Assembly: GCA_031294825.1 (NCBI GenBank)
Contig: JAUMPM010000015.1
Span: forward strand, 1 to 22,940
Direction: 5' to 3'
From: Collinsella sp.
GTDB taxonomy: Bacteria; Actinomycetota; Coriobacteriia; Coriobacteriales; Coriobacteriaceae
DNA length: 22,940 nucleotides
Both the position numbers and the translations under genes were made by a program. Each line of letters opens with the position of its first letter. Position 1 is the first letter of the stretch. The notes beneath the pieces were generated by a model. The model made no database searches. It saw only the letters and a program-made list of their open reading frames with translations, and was not told the DNA's origin. Shown here in pieces: positions 1 through 6,411 of the stretch.

Positions 1-74
1 GTTTATCGCGAGTTCCGCACGAACAGGAGGCCACTTAATGTGGCCTCCGTCGTGAGCAGGACTGTCTGAGCAGG
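1..74 (+). repeat. Structured repeat element, copy 1 (left arm cut by window edge)
   Basis: The conserved core lies at 5-74. It starts ATCGCGAGTTCCGCACGA, contains a perfect 9-bp hairpin (GGAGGCCAC, loop TTAAT, GTGGCCTCC) and ends with two GAGCAGG motifs. The same core occurs on the minus strand at 4777-4845 and on the plus strand at 22790-22858. In those two copies it is flanked by long inverted arms. Here only GTTT remains on the left, against AAAG on the right, so an arm cannot be tested. No transposase or other protein is associated with it. Confidence 0.8.
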
Positions 75-217
75 AAAGTTCATATATGGCGGCAGGCGCC
101 CGCCCCGCCCCCGAGGAGCATCTCTCAAGCAAAAACTGTCGTTCGGTAAAGTCCGAGGTCAGCGGCGTTTTATACCGAGAAATTCAAAAAAAGTTGAAAA
201 TTCATTACATATTTGCG

Positions 218-246
218 TTGACTTTAGGTAACTAAAGTTTCATACT
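218..246 (+). promoter_or_regulatory. cstA promoter with overlapping palindrome
   Basis: TTGACT (218-223) and CATACT (241-246) are separated by exactly 17 nt, a good sigma70-type promoter. A perfect inverted repeat, ACTTTAG-GTAA-CTAAAGT (221-238), overlaps the -35 box and fills the spacer, as expected for a repressor operator. The predicted start near 252 gives a leader of about 235 nt before cstA. That leader also holds a 9-bp stem, GATGTGAAC (265-273) with GTTCACATC (285-293). The protein that binds the palindrome is unknown. Confidence 0.7.
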
Positions 247-317
247 CCTTTTCAACCACTGGGGGATGTGAACACGCACGGATCGTTCACATCATGATTG
301 AAGAGGATTTCTTAGAC

Positions 318-362
318 ATGTTCACGCATCAGCTAAACATTATCAGCGTAGTAATTATCTGA
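318..362 (+). CDS. Ile/Val-rich leader peptide of the cstA attenuator
   Basis: This is a 14-codon open frame, MFTHQLNIISVVII, ending at TGA. A purine-rich site (GAAGAGGA, 300-307) precedes the ATG. Codons 7-14 contain four Ile, two Val and, just before, one Leu written with CTA; both Val codons are GTA, which is uncommon in this GC-rich DNA. The frame lies between a strong promoter and a hairpin followed by a U-run, the classic layout of ribosome-stalling attenuation in branched-chain amino acid operons. Its size, position and composition make it a regulatory leader rather than a functional protein. The inference is that scarcity of charged tRNA-Ile or tRNA-Val stalls the ribosome here. Confidence 0.7.
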   Translation: MFTHQLNIISVVII

Positions 363-452
363 TGCGGGTTAGCACATACAGCTAGCCCGTACGATAACGG
401 GCGGCTGATGAAGATGAGGGCCGTCGAGCGCAACCGACGGCCCTCATTTTTT
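327..452 (+). terminator. Attenuator: alternative stems plus intrinsic terminator
   Basis: The terminator stem is GAGGGCCGTCG (416-426) with CGACGGCCCTC (435-445), 11 perfect pairs, followed by six T (447-452). Upstream, GCATCAG inside the leader frame can pair with CTGATGC right after its stop codon. A second CTGATG lies near 403-409 and could compete for the same CATCAG. GGGTTAGC/GCTAGCCC and GCCCGT/ACGGGC form overlapping and mutually exclusive stems. This fits a leader that switches between antitermination and termination according to ribosome position. The exact pairing needs a folding calculation. Confidence 0.75.
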
Positions 453-487
453 ATGTCTAGGAAGTTCTTTTTAGAGGAGGAAATGTA

Positions 488-2377
488 ATGAACGGAGTTT
501 TGCTCATGGTTGTGGCCGCGGCGGTGCTCGCCTGCGGCTATCTGGGCTACGGCCGCTGGCTGGCCAACAAGTGGGGCGTCGACAAAGAGGCCCTCACGCC
601 GGCCAAGCGCATGAAGGACGGCAAGAGCTTCTCGCCCGTCTCCGCTTTCACCGCGTTCTCGCACCAGTTCAGCTCGATCTGCGGTGCTGGCCCTGTCACG
701 GGTACGATCGTCGCCATGGCCTTTGGCTGGCTGCCTGTCGTGCTCTGGGTCCTCATCGGCGGCATCTTCTTTGGCGCCGTCCACGACTTTGGTGCCCTGT
801 ACGCTTCGATGAAGAACAACGGCAAGTCGCTCGCTCAGCTCATCGAGAAGTACATCGGCAAGACCGGCCGTCGCCTGTTCCTGCTGTTCTGCTGGCTGTT
901 CTGCATCATCGTCATCGCCGCCTTCACCGACATGGTCTGCAAGACGTTCATGTTCACCCCGGCCGTTGACGCTTCTGGTGCTGCTACCGGTGCCATCGAC
1001 TTCACCAAGTCCTATGCTGCCGGCTGCGCTGGTACCATCTCCATCCTGTTCACCTTCGTCGCTATCGCCTTTGGTTGGGCCCAGAAGAAGTTCAACCTCA
1101 CCGGCGCTGCCGAGTTCGTCACCGGCGTTGTCCTCATGGTTCTCATGTTCGCCGTCGGTATGCAGTTCCCGGTCTACCTGGATAAGTTCCAGTGGTTCGC
1201 CGTCGTCATGGTCTACCTGGTCTTCGCTGGCGCTATGCCCATCCAGATGCTCAAGACCCCGCGTGACTACCTCACTTCCATCATGATGATCGTCATGATC
1301 GCCTGCGCTGTCCTCGGCATCGTCGTCTTGGGCGTCAACGGTCAGGCTACTATCACCGCTCCGGTCTTCACCGGCTTCTCCACTGCCTCCGGCATGATGT
1401 TCCCGGTCCTGTTCGTCTCCGTCGCTTGCGGTGCTCTCTCCGGTTTCCACAGCCTCGTTTCTTCCGGCACCTCTTCTAAGCAGGTCGAGAAGGAGCAGGA
1501 CGCCGTCAAGGTCGGTTACGGCGCCATGATCGTCGAGTCCTTCGTTGGCATCCTTGCCATCATCGTCGCCGGCATCATGTTCTCCGATATGAACACCGCC
1601 GGTACTGGCGCTCTCAACGCCGGTGTCGCTTCCACCCCGTTCCAGATCTTCGCCGCCGGCATCTCCCGCGGTATGCAGGCCTTCGGTGTTGACGGCACGC
1701 TCGCTACCGTCTTCATGACCATGAACGTCTCCGCTCTGGCCCTGACCTCGCTCGACGCCGTCGCCCGCATCGCCCGCACCTCGTTCTCCGAGTTCTTTGC
1801 CCAGACCAACGACGCCCTGGCCATCGAGTCCAAGGCCGGCTACATGAAGGTCCTCGGCAACCCCTGGTTCGCCACGGTCGTCACCCTGCTTCCCGGTCTT
1901 GCCCTCGCTTTTGGTGGCTATGCCAACATCTGGCCGCTCTTTGGTGCTTCCAACCAGCTGCTCGGCGGCATGACCATGATCACCCTCGCCGTGTTCTGCA
2001 AGTGCACCGGCCGCAAGGGTTGGATGCTCTACGTGCCCGTCGTCTTCCTGCTCTGCTGCACCTTCACCTCGCTGGTCCAGAGCGCCATGGGCTGCATGAC
2101 CGCCGTCCAGGCCTACGGTTTCTTCGGTACCATCCCGGCTACCGCCACCACGGCCGCCGTCTCCGTCGCCGCCACCAAGGGCCTGCAGCTCGTCTTTGCC
2201 GTCCTGCTGATGGTCCTGGGCCTCATCGTTGCCGTTAACTGCCTCAAGGAGTTCTTCGGCAAGGAGGCCGGTTCCATGCCCGACGAGGAGCCCGAGTGGT
2301 CCGAGATGGGCAAGGCCGAGTATGGCCGCACTGCTGCTGCCGAGGCTCCTGTCGACGCCGAGGCCGCCAAGGCTTAG
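488..2377 (+). CDS. cstA: CstA-family carbon starvation / peptide-pyruvate transporter
   Basis: This 629-residue membrane protein has about 15 or more hydrophobic segments. The N-terminus resembles CstA/BtsT: a first helix, then GYGRWLANKWG, and further on the conserved HQFSSICGAGPVTG stretch followed by GGIFFGAVHDFGALY. The family takes up small peptides and/or pyruvate across the cytoplasmic membrane, typically when carbon or amino acids run low. The C-terminus ends in an acidic, Ala/Glu-rich cytoplasmic tail of about 40 residues. AGAGGAGG (473-480) lies just upstream of the ATG, which fixes the start. Codon use is strongly biased to C-ending codons, suggesting high expression. An Ile/Val leader attenuator precedes the gene, an uncommon control for this family that would tie import to amino-acid supply. 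The family is clear; the substrate is not. Confidence 0.9.
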   Translation: MNGVLLMVVAAAVLACGYLGYGRWLANKWGVDKEALTPAKRMKDGKSFSPVSAFTAFSHQFSSICGAGPVTGTIVAMAFGWLPVVLWVLIGGIFFGAVHDFGALYASMKNNGKSLAQLIEKYIGKTGRRLFLLFCWLFCIIVIAAFTDMVCKTFMFTPAVDASGAATGAIDFTKSYAAGCAGTISILFTFVAIAFGWAQKKFNLTGAAEFVTGVVLMVLMFAVGMQFPVYLDKFQWFAVVMVYLVFAGAMPIQMLKTPRDYLTSIMMIVMIACAVLGIVVLGVNGQATITAPVFTGFSTASGMMFPVLFVSVACGALSGFHSLVSSGTSSKQVEKEQDAVKVGYGAMIVESFVGILAIIVAGIMFSDMNTAGTGALNAGVASTPFQIFAAGISRGMQAFGVDGTLATVFMTMNVSALALTSLDAVARIARTSFSEFFAQTNDALAIESKAGYMKVLGNPWFATVVTLLPGLALAFGGYANIWPLFGASNQLLGGMTMITLAVFCKCTGRKGWMLYVPVVFLLCCTFTSLVQSAMGCMTAVQAYGFFGTIPATATTAAVSVAATKGLQLVFAVLLMVLGLIVAVNCLKEFFGKEAGSMPDEEPEWSEMGKAEYGRTAAAEAPVDAEAAKA

Positions 2378-2419
2378 TCGACCTGACGAGTTGAACGTCA
2401 CATCTATATGACTCGGAAA

Positions 2420-2455
2420 GACCGGGTCCGCGACTTCGCGGGCTCGGTCTTTTTT
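2420..2455 (+). terminator. Intrinsic terminator of cstA
   Basis: GACCGGGTCCGCG and CGCGGGCTCGGTC form a 13-bp stem (two G-T pairs) with an ACTT loop, followed by six T. It lies 42 nt after the cstA stop codon, so cstA is probably monocistronic. Confidence 0.85.
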
Positions 2456-2496
2456 CATGCAAAAGCGGGTGACGCTCGAGTGTTCTCGCAGATGTT

Positions 2497-2526
2497 TTGC
2501 GTGGATAAGGGCGCGCGTTGTACCAT
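2497..2526 (+). promoter_or_regulatory. Possible promoter of the JetD-like gene
   Basis: TTGCGT (2497-2502) and TACCAT (2521-2526) are 18 nt apart, downstream of the cstA terminator and upstream of the next gene. The match is only moderate, and an overlapping ATATAG is an alternative -10 box. Confidence 0.35.
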
Positions 2527-2560
2527 ATAGACGTATATGTGTGCATATGAAAGGGGCCCC

Positions 2561-4735
2561 GTGGCCAAGACGGTATATTCCGATAACCAACAAAATGTCG
2601 ATGCTCTGGCTGAGCGTCTGAGCGGACAAACGTCGCTTTCTGCCGAGCGGGCAAAGCTGGTTGCCTACGACCTGCTTTGCCGCAAGGCACTCAAGATTAA
2701 GTCGAGCGCGCTGGCGCAGATTTTCCGCTCCGTCGATAAGGAATGTGACACCAAGGCGATGCGCGATGAGCTTATCGCGGCAAATATCGTGACCAAGATC
2801 GAGGGTAGCGGCATTAACGGGCGCCCGGCGTTCTATACCATCAATGCCGAGATCCGCGATGCCCAGGAGCAACCTGCCGAGTCCGTCGAGGATTTTGTCG
2901 TCGAGGATTCCGCTGACGTGCCTGCTGTGGAAGAAGTTGCCCCGCGTGAGCATGTCGATACCGATGAGTTGCTCGATGAGAACGTCGTGCGTGCCTTTAC
3001 GGCCAAGGCAGGACGCGGCGGTTTTGGCGGGGGTGGCAAGCGCGATGCGCAGCGCCGCGCCCAGCAGGAGCGCTTCCGTCGCGCCGTTGCTCGAAAGGGT
3101 GAGACGGATGCTGAGGCTGTTGAGACCGAGGTTGCTGCCGAGTCGCAGAAGCCCGCGAGGGAGCAAAAGCCCATGGAGGCCCAAGAGCCCAAGCGTCGTC
3201 GCGGTGCTCACTTTAAGACTGCACAGCAGGATGCCGCGCGTGAGGTTGAAGAGTCTTCTGAGGTTGCAGACGATGTTGAGGGGTCTGCCAAGAAGGCTCC
3301 GGGTTCGTGTCGTCCCGGCCGCGGTTTTGCGGGACGCGCGTATCCCGTAAAGCATCAGGAGAAGGGCGAGTCGGTTTCGACCACCCAGGACGAGAAGGCC
3401 GTTGAGCCGGAGGCTCGCGAGCAGAAGCCTGTTGAGCCGCAGCTTGAGGTTGATGCCGAGGCCAAGGGCCAGCAGCCTACTGATGAGCAGACGGAGCAGG
3501 GCGCGTCGAGCAAGCCTCGCCGCCGTCGCCATCGTGGGGGCCGCAGTTCCCATGCCGAGACTGCAACCGAGAAGACCACGCCGCAGAACGAGGATGCGAA
3601 GGCCGAGGTTTCTTCGGGGCAGCCTAAGCGCCAGCCGGCGAAGGAGAGCAAGTCCGTTCGTCCGCAGAAGCAGGCATCTATGCCGAAGCGCGAGCGCAAT
3701 TCCCAAGGCGATTCTAAGCGCAAGTCTCAGAAGAAGCCGGAGTCTGCCGCAGCAGATACTGCTGCCCAGCAGCCCAAGTCGTCCGTCCACGGCGAGGTCT
3801 CGGCGTTTGCCCTTGCCCGCGTTTTAGGCAGGCAGCTGCTCAAAGTTGTCCCTACGCCCACGGCGCTCTCTAAGATCAAGGAGCAGCAGACACAGATCGT
3901 AAAGGTCGAGGGCAAGGACGGCAAAAAGGCTCCGCAGCGCACTCAGCACAACGAGATGTCCAACCGCAAGATTGCCGAGGAAATCGCAATCATCCAGGCT
4001 TGGATCGAGCAGAACCGAGGTGCCGATACACCGGTTGCCTCGCGCCGCCAGCGTGCCTACCAGATCTTTAACGACGAGAAGGCTTTTGACGGCAAGCACG
4101 GTGAGCGCTTGATCAGGCGTATGACCGAAAAGGGCATCAGCATGCAGGCGATCAAGGTCGCCCCCAATCGCCCCGTGCACTTTACGGGCTTCTTTACGCT
4201 GGGCGCCGACAAGCCGTTCATTATGGTCGAGAACCTGGACACCTACGACGAGATCGTCAAGCTGCTGCGTGGCCGCAAGCACGCCAAGCTCTTTGGCATC
4301 AAGGTGGGCGGCGTGATTTTTGGCGGCGGATGCAAGGCGAGCGTCTCGCATGCCCTGGACGATTATCTGGCCGAGATTGGCTATCGCTTTAACTACGTCT
4401 ACTACGTGGGCGATATCGATCGCGAGGGCGCGCGCATCGTCGAGCAGACTCGCAATGCCAATGTGGTTGAGATTCGCCTGCATGCCGGCATGTATCGCGC
4501 TATGCTCGCCGAGCATAAGCGTCGCGTGAAGGCCGGCGGCGAGTGCGAGCCCGCGGCTGCCAACCAGGGTGTGCCGCAGAACCTGGCAGCGACGATCAAA
4601 GATCTGCCCATGGTCACGCGCGTGCAGTTCCGCAACGTGCTGCGCGAGGGCGGGCGCATTCCGCAGGAGATTCTGATGACCGCAGACTATCGGGATGGCG
4701 ACTCGGGAAGCTTCGACCGCATGCTGAACAACTAG
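2561..4735 (+). CDS. JetD-like (DUF2220/Toprim) protein with long disordered Arg-rich linker
   Basis: The predicted protein has 724 residues from GTG 2561, chosen because GAAAGGGG sits 4-5 nt upstream; an ATG at 2537 in the same frame lacks such a site. Residues 1-95 look like a winged-helix DNA-binding unit ending GRPAFYTIN. Residues ~100-430 are low-complexity, rich in Glu, Lys, Arg, Gln and Pro, with an RGGFGGGGKR patch and RRRRHRGGR. The C-terminal ~250 residues carry the JetD hallmark RAYQIFNDEKAFD. A Toprim-like fold follows, with VEN (Glu557), Gly-rich VIFGGG and YVGDIDREG (Asp618, Asp620). JetD is the plasmid-cleaving nuclease subunit of Wadjet systems, but no JetA, JetB or JetC lies nearby. 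It is therefore an orphan or a differently employed Toprim nuclease. Assignment is from motif recognition only. Confidence 0.7.
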   Translation: MAKTVYSDNQQNVDALAERLSGQTSLSAERAKLVAYDLLCRKALKIKSSALAQIFRSVDKECDTKAMRDELIAANIVTKIEGSGINGRPAFYTINAEIRDAQEQPAESVEDFVVEDSADVPAVEEVAPREHVDTDELLDENVVRAFTAKAGRGGFGGGGKRDAQRRAQQERFRRAVARKGETDAEAVETEVAAESQKPAREQKPMEAQEPKRRRGAHFKTAQQDAAREVEESSEVADDVEGSAKKAPGSCRPGRGFAGRAYPVKHQEKGESVSTTQDEKAVEPEAREQKPVEPQLEVDAEAKGQQPTDEQTEQGASSKPRRRRHRGGRSSHAETATEKTTPQNEDAKAEVSSGQPKRQPAKESKSVRPQKQASMPKRERNSQGDSKRKSQKKPESAAADTAAQQPKSSVHGEVSAFALARVLGRQLLKVVPTPTALSKIKEQQTQIVKVEGKDGKKAPQRTQHNEMSNRKIAEEIAIIQAWIEQNRGADTPVASRRQRAYQIFNDEKAFDGKHGERLIRRMTEKGISMQAIKVAPNRPVHFTGFFTLGADKPFIMVENLDTYDEIVKLLRGRKHAKLFGIKVGGVIFGGGCKASVSHALDDYLAEIGYRFNYVYYVGDIDREGARIVEQTRNANVVEIRLHAGMYRAMLAEHKRRVKAGGECEPAAANQGVPQNLAATIKDLPMVTRVQFRNVLREGGRIPQEILMTADYRDGDSGSFDRMLNN

Positions 4736-4742
4736 GGCGTTC

Positions 4743-4879
4743 GGCCCCGGGAGAGTGGGGACACCGGCTTAGGTTTCCTGCTCTACAGTCCTGCTCACGA
4801 CGGAGGCCACATTAAGTGGCCTCCTGTTCGTGCGGAACTCGCGATAAACCTAAGCCGGTGTCCCCACTCTCCCGGGGCC
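4743..4879 (-). repeat. Structured repeat element, copy 2, with perfect 34-bp arms
   Basis: The core (4777-4845) is the reverse complement of the copy 1 core, differing only where GTCTGAG becomes GTAGAG. It is bounded by arms 4743-4776 and 4846-4879, which are reverse complements at all 34 positions, so the whole 137 nt can fold into one long hairpin. The left arm begins 8 nt after the JetD-like gene's stop codon. No U-run follows either arm, so this is not a textbook intrinsic terminator. It lies between convergent transcription units (the JetD-like gene, and tRNA-Gln with the genes beyond it). Confidence 0.85.
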
Positions 4880-5254
4880 TGCGGCTACTTGGTTGTCGCA
4901 TGCGGCTCGCTTTTCGGAACTGGGCTGATATTTTCTTGATGTTAGGCGCTCTTGGTCCTTTCGGGCTTGGGGCGTCTGTCTTATATAGGTAGATTCCTTG
5001 CGGGTTCGAATTTCTCCGCTTGGCGGCGTGGGCTCGATTTTCTTAACGCGAGGAGCTCTCGGTCGATGTGGGACGGAGGGATTCCGCGTCCGCCTGCCGG
5101 CGGCCGCGCCCCGCTGCGTCGCTTCGCTCCTTGCGTGCTGCGCTGGAAAACGCTTCGCGTTTCCTCAGCTCCGCACCCTTGCGGGTTCGAATCCCTCCGC
5201 TTGCCCACAAGAAAAACCTCCCGATCGGCTATGCGTTCGAGAGGCTTGTTTCTT
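4880..5254. other. Gene-free stretch with tRNA-like fragments
   Basis: No credible protein gene is seen here. Two near-identical T-arm-like fragments, CCTTGCGGGTTCGAAT plus a CTCCGCTTG tail, lie at 4996-5023 and 5177-5205. TGGGACGGAGGGATTC (5069-5084) exactly repeats the 3' end of the adjacent tRNA-Gln (5259-5274) in the same orientation. An imperfect stem (AAGAAAAACCTC with GAGGCTTGTTTCTT) spans about 5208-5255. The pattern suggests duplicated or decayed tRNA ends, possibly left by integration events. Confidence 0.5.
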
Positions 5255-5329
5255 TGGCTGGGACGGAGGGATTCGAACCCCCAACAGCCGGCACCAAAAA
5301 CCGGAGTTCTACCGTTGAACTACGTCCCA
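5255..5329 (-). tRNA. tRNA-Gln (anticodon TTG), CCA encoded
   Basis: On the minus strand the acceptor stem TGGGACG pairs with CGTCCCA. The D-arm is GTTC/GAAC and the anticodon stem is CCGGT/GCCGG with loop TTTTGGT, which places TTG at 34-36. The T-arm is GGGGG TTCGAAT CCCTC. Discriminator G and CCA follow in the DNA. All stems are intact, so the gene is probably functional. It lies 38 nt downstream of the stop codon of the peptidoglycan-binding gene on the same strand, with no clear terminator between, so co-transcription is possible. Confidence 0.95.
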
Positions 5330-5367
5330 ATGTGTGGTGTTGCCCAAAAGCAACCCGTTTAGTTTAC

Positions 5368-6273
5368 CTAATCTGCGAGGGCATCGCAAACGCCATCGAG
5401 CAGGCGTACGGCGAGTGTCTGCGCATCACTTGCGGTGAAGGTTCCGTTGTAGCGCGTCATGCCCGTGAGCTCAATGCGAATGCGCGCGGGCTTTTGCTGC
5501 GCGGCGACATTGGCGGTGCGGATGCGCTGTGCAAGGTTGTGACACTCGGCAAGGGCGATCGTGGCGCGCGGTGCGGCGTCGGCGGGCAGCTCATCGCTTG
5601 CGATCTCGAGCACTAGGTCAACGTCGGTTGGGACCTCGGAGTCGCAGAGCATCATGCCGCTGTTGTCGGTCGTTGCCGTGGCGATATTCCACATGCGCGA
5701 CGCAACGCTGCGTGCGATGGGGTCCTCGCCGATAACGGCAATCTGGAAGCGCTCGAGCACGTTGGCGGCGCGAGCAAAACCGATACGGGACTCGGCTTCG
5801 GTGACCGAGGGCTTGCCCTCCCACACATGGTGCAGGCGGTTGATGTAGGCGTAGGTGTCCTGGAAGGCCATGCCGTCGGCAAACAGGCCGACATTTTCCT
5901 GGAACTGCTGCAGGGCGGCCTCGGTATGCGGACCAAAGTAGCCGTCGTCTTCGCCACAGGCAAAGCCCAAAACGTTGAGAGCGCGCTGCAGGGCCTGCAC
6001 ATCGGCGCCATGGAAATTGGGCATGCGCAGATAGAGAGTGCGGTCGCCCAGCTTATACGAAGCGTCTACAAGGGCGCTCCAGCAGGGGATATCGACGGCA
6101 TGACCGGCAGCAAGGCCGCTGTCGAGCCTGAAGGTGCTGACGGCCTGCTCAGTGGTGGCTCCAAAGTACTTGTCGGTGACTTCGGCGGCATCAATCGTGT
6201 AGCCGAGCTGCAGGAGACGAGACTGCACGTCCTCGACGGCTGCTCCTTGCATGCCCGTTGTAATAGGTTCCAT
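5368..6273 (-). CDS. Protein with two peptidoglycan-binding (PG_binding_1) domains
   Basis: This 301-residue protein starts at an ATG preceded by GAAAGGGG at 7 nt. Two PG_binding_1 repeats are visible. The first is roughly residues 5-70 (GMQGAAVEDVQSRLLQLGY ... YFGATTEQAVSTF). The second is roughly 82-150 (GADVQALQRALNVLGF ... GYFGPHTEAALQQFQ). The C-terminal ~145 residues are not confidently recognised; they loosely recall a degenerate amidase_3 fold (TANV, a terminal RLLDGVCDAL helix), but I see no zinc-binding His/Glu set. No signal peptide or membrane segment is evident, odd for a wall binder. The mycobacterial regulator CwlM has the same start (two PG-binding domains, cytoplasmic), so a regulatory role is a possible reading. 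An extended -10 box (TGC-TACACT, 6361-6366) lies upstream on the minus strand. Confidence 0.75.
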   Translation of the reverse strand: MEPITTGMQGAAVEDVQSRLLQLGYTIDAAEVTDKYFGATTEQAVSTFRLDSGLAAGHAVDIPCWSALVDASYKLGDRTLYLRMPNFHGADVQALQRALNVLGFACGEDDGYFGPHTEAALQQFQENVGLFADGMAFQDTYAYINRLHHVWEGKPSVTEAESRIGFARAANVLERFQIAVIGEDPIARSVASRMWNIATATTDNSGMMLCDSEVPTDVDLVLEIASDELPADAAPRATIALAECHNLAQRIRTANVAAQQKPARIRIELTGMTRYNGTFTASDAQTLAVRLLDGVCDALAD

Positions 6274-6411
6274 GAACGAACCCCTTTCGGCGTACCATTC
6301 GTACTATTTGAGCGTCTGTCGGATAGACAACGCAAAGGGATGCATAAACATGCACTCAACAGTGTAGCAAGTTGTGCCTAAATACGCTGCTGACAGGTTT
6401 TATAACCCCCG

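Noticed and set aside
265..293. CRP-like site (TGTGA ... TCACA) in the cstA leader
   Set aside because: The half-sites are 15 nt apart rather than 6 and lie downstream of the promoter; a leader RNA stem is the simpler reading.
329..3790. An uninterrupted minus-strand frame of 1153 codons opposite cstA and the JetD-like gene
   Set aside because: It lies antisense to two well-supported genes, has low-complexity Leu/Arg/Gly/Asp-rich composition and no recognisable domain; such frames arise from biased codon use in GC-rich genes.
2561..4735. A complete Wadjet (JetABCD) defence system
   Set aside because: Only a JetD-like protein is present; the flanking genes are cstA and tRNA-Gln, with no SMC-like JetC or JetA/JetB partner.
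4743..4879. Repeat copies 2 and 3 as ordinary intrinsic terminators
   Set aside because: No T-run follows either arm, stems are far longer than usual, and the conserved core is unexplained by termination alone; a bidirectional terminating effect is still possible.
5068..5616. Plus-strand frame across the tRNA-Gln gene, and other small frames at 4952-5362
   Set aside because: They translate tRNA and tRNA-like sequence (the familiar false RRDSNPQ-type peptides) and run antisense into the peptidoglycan-binding gene.
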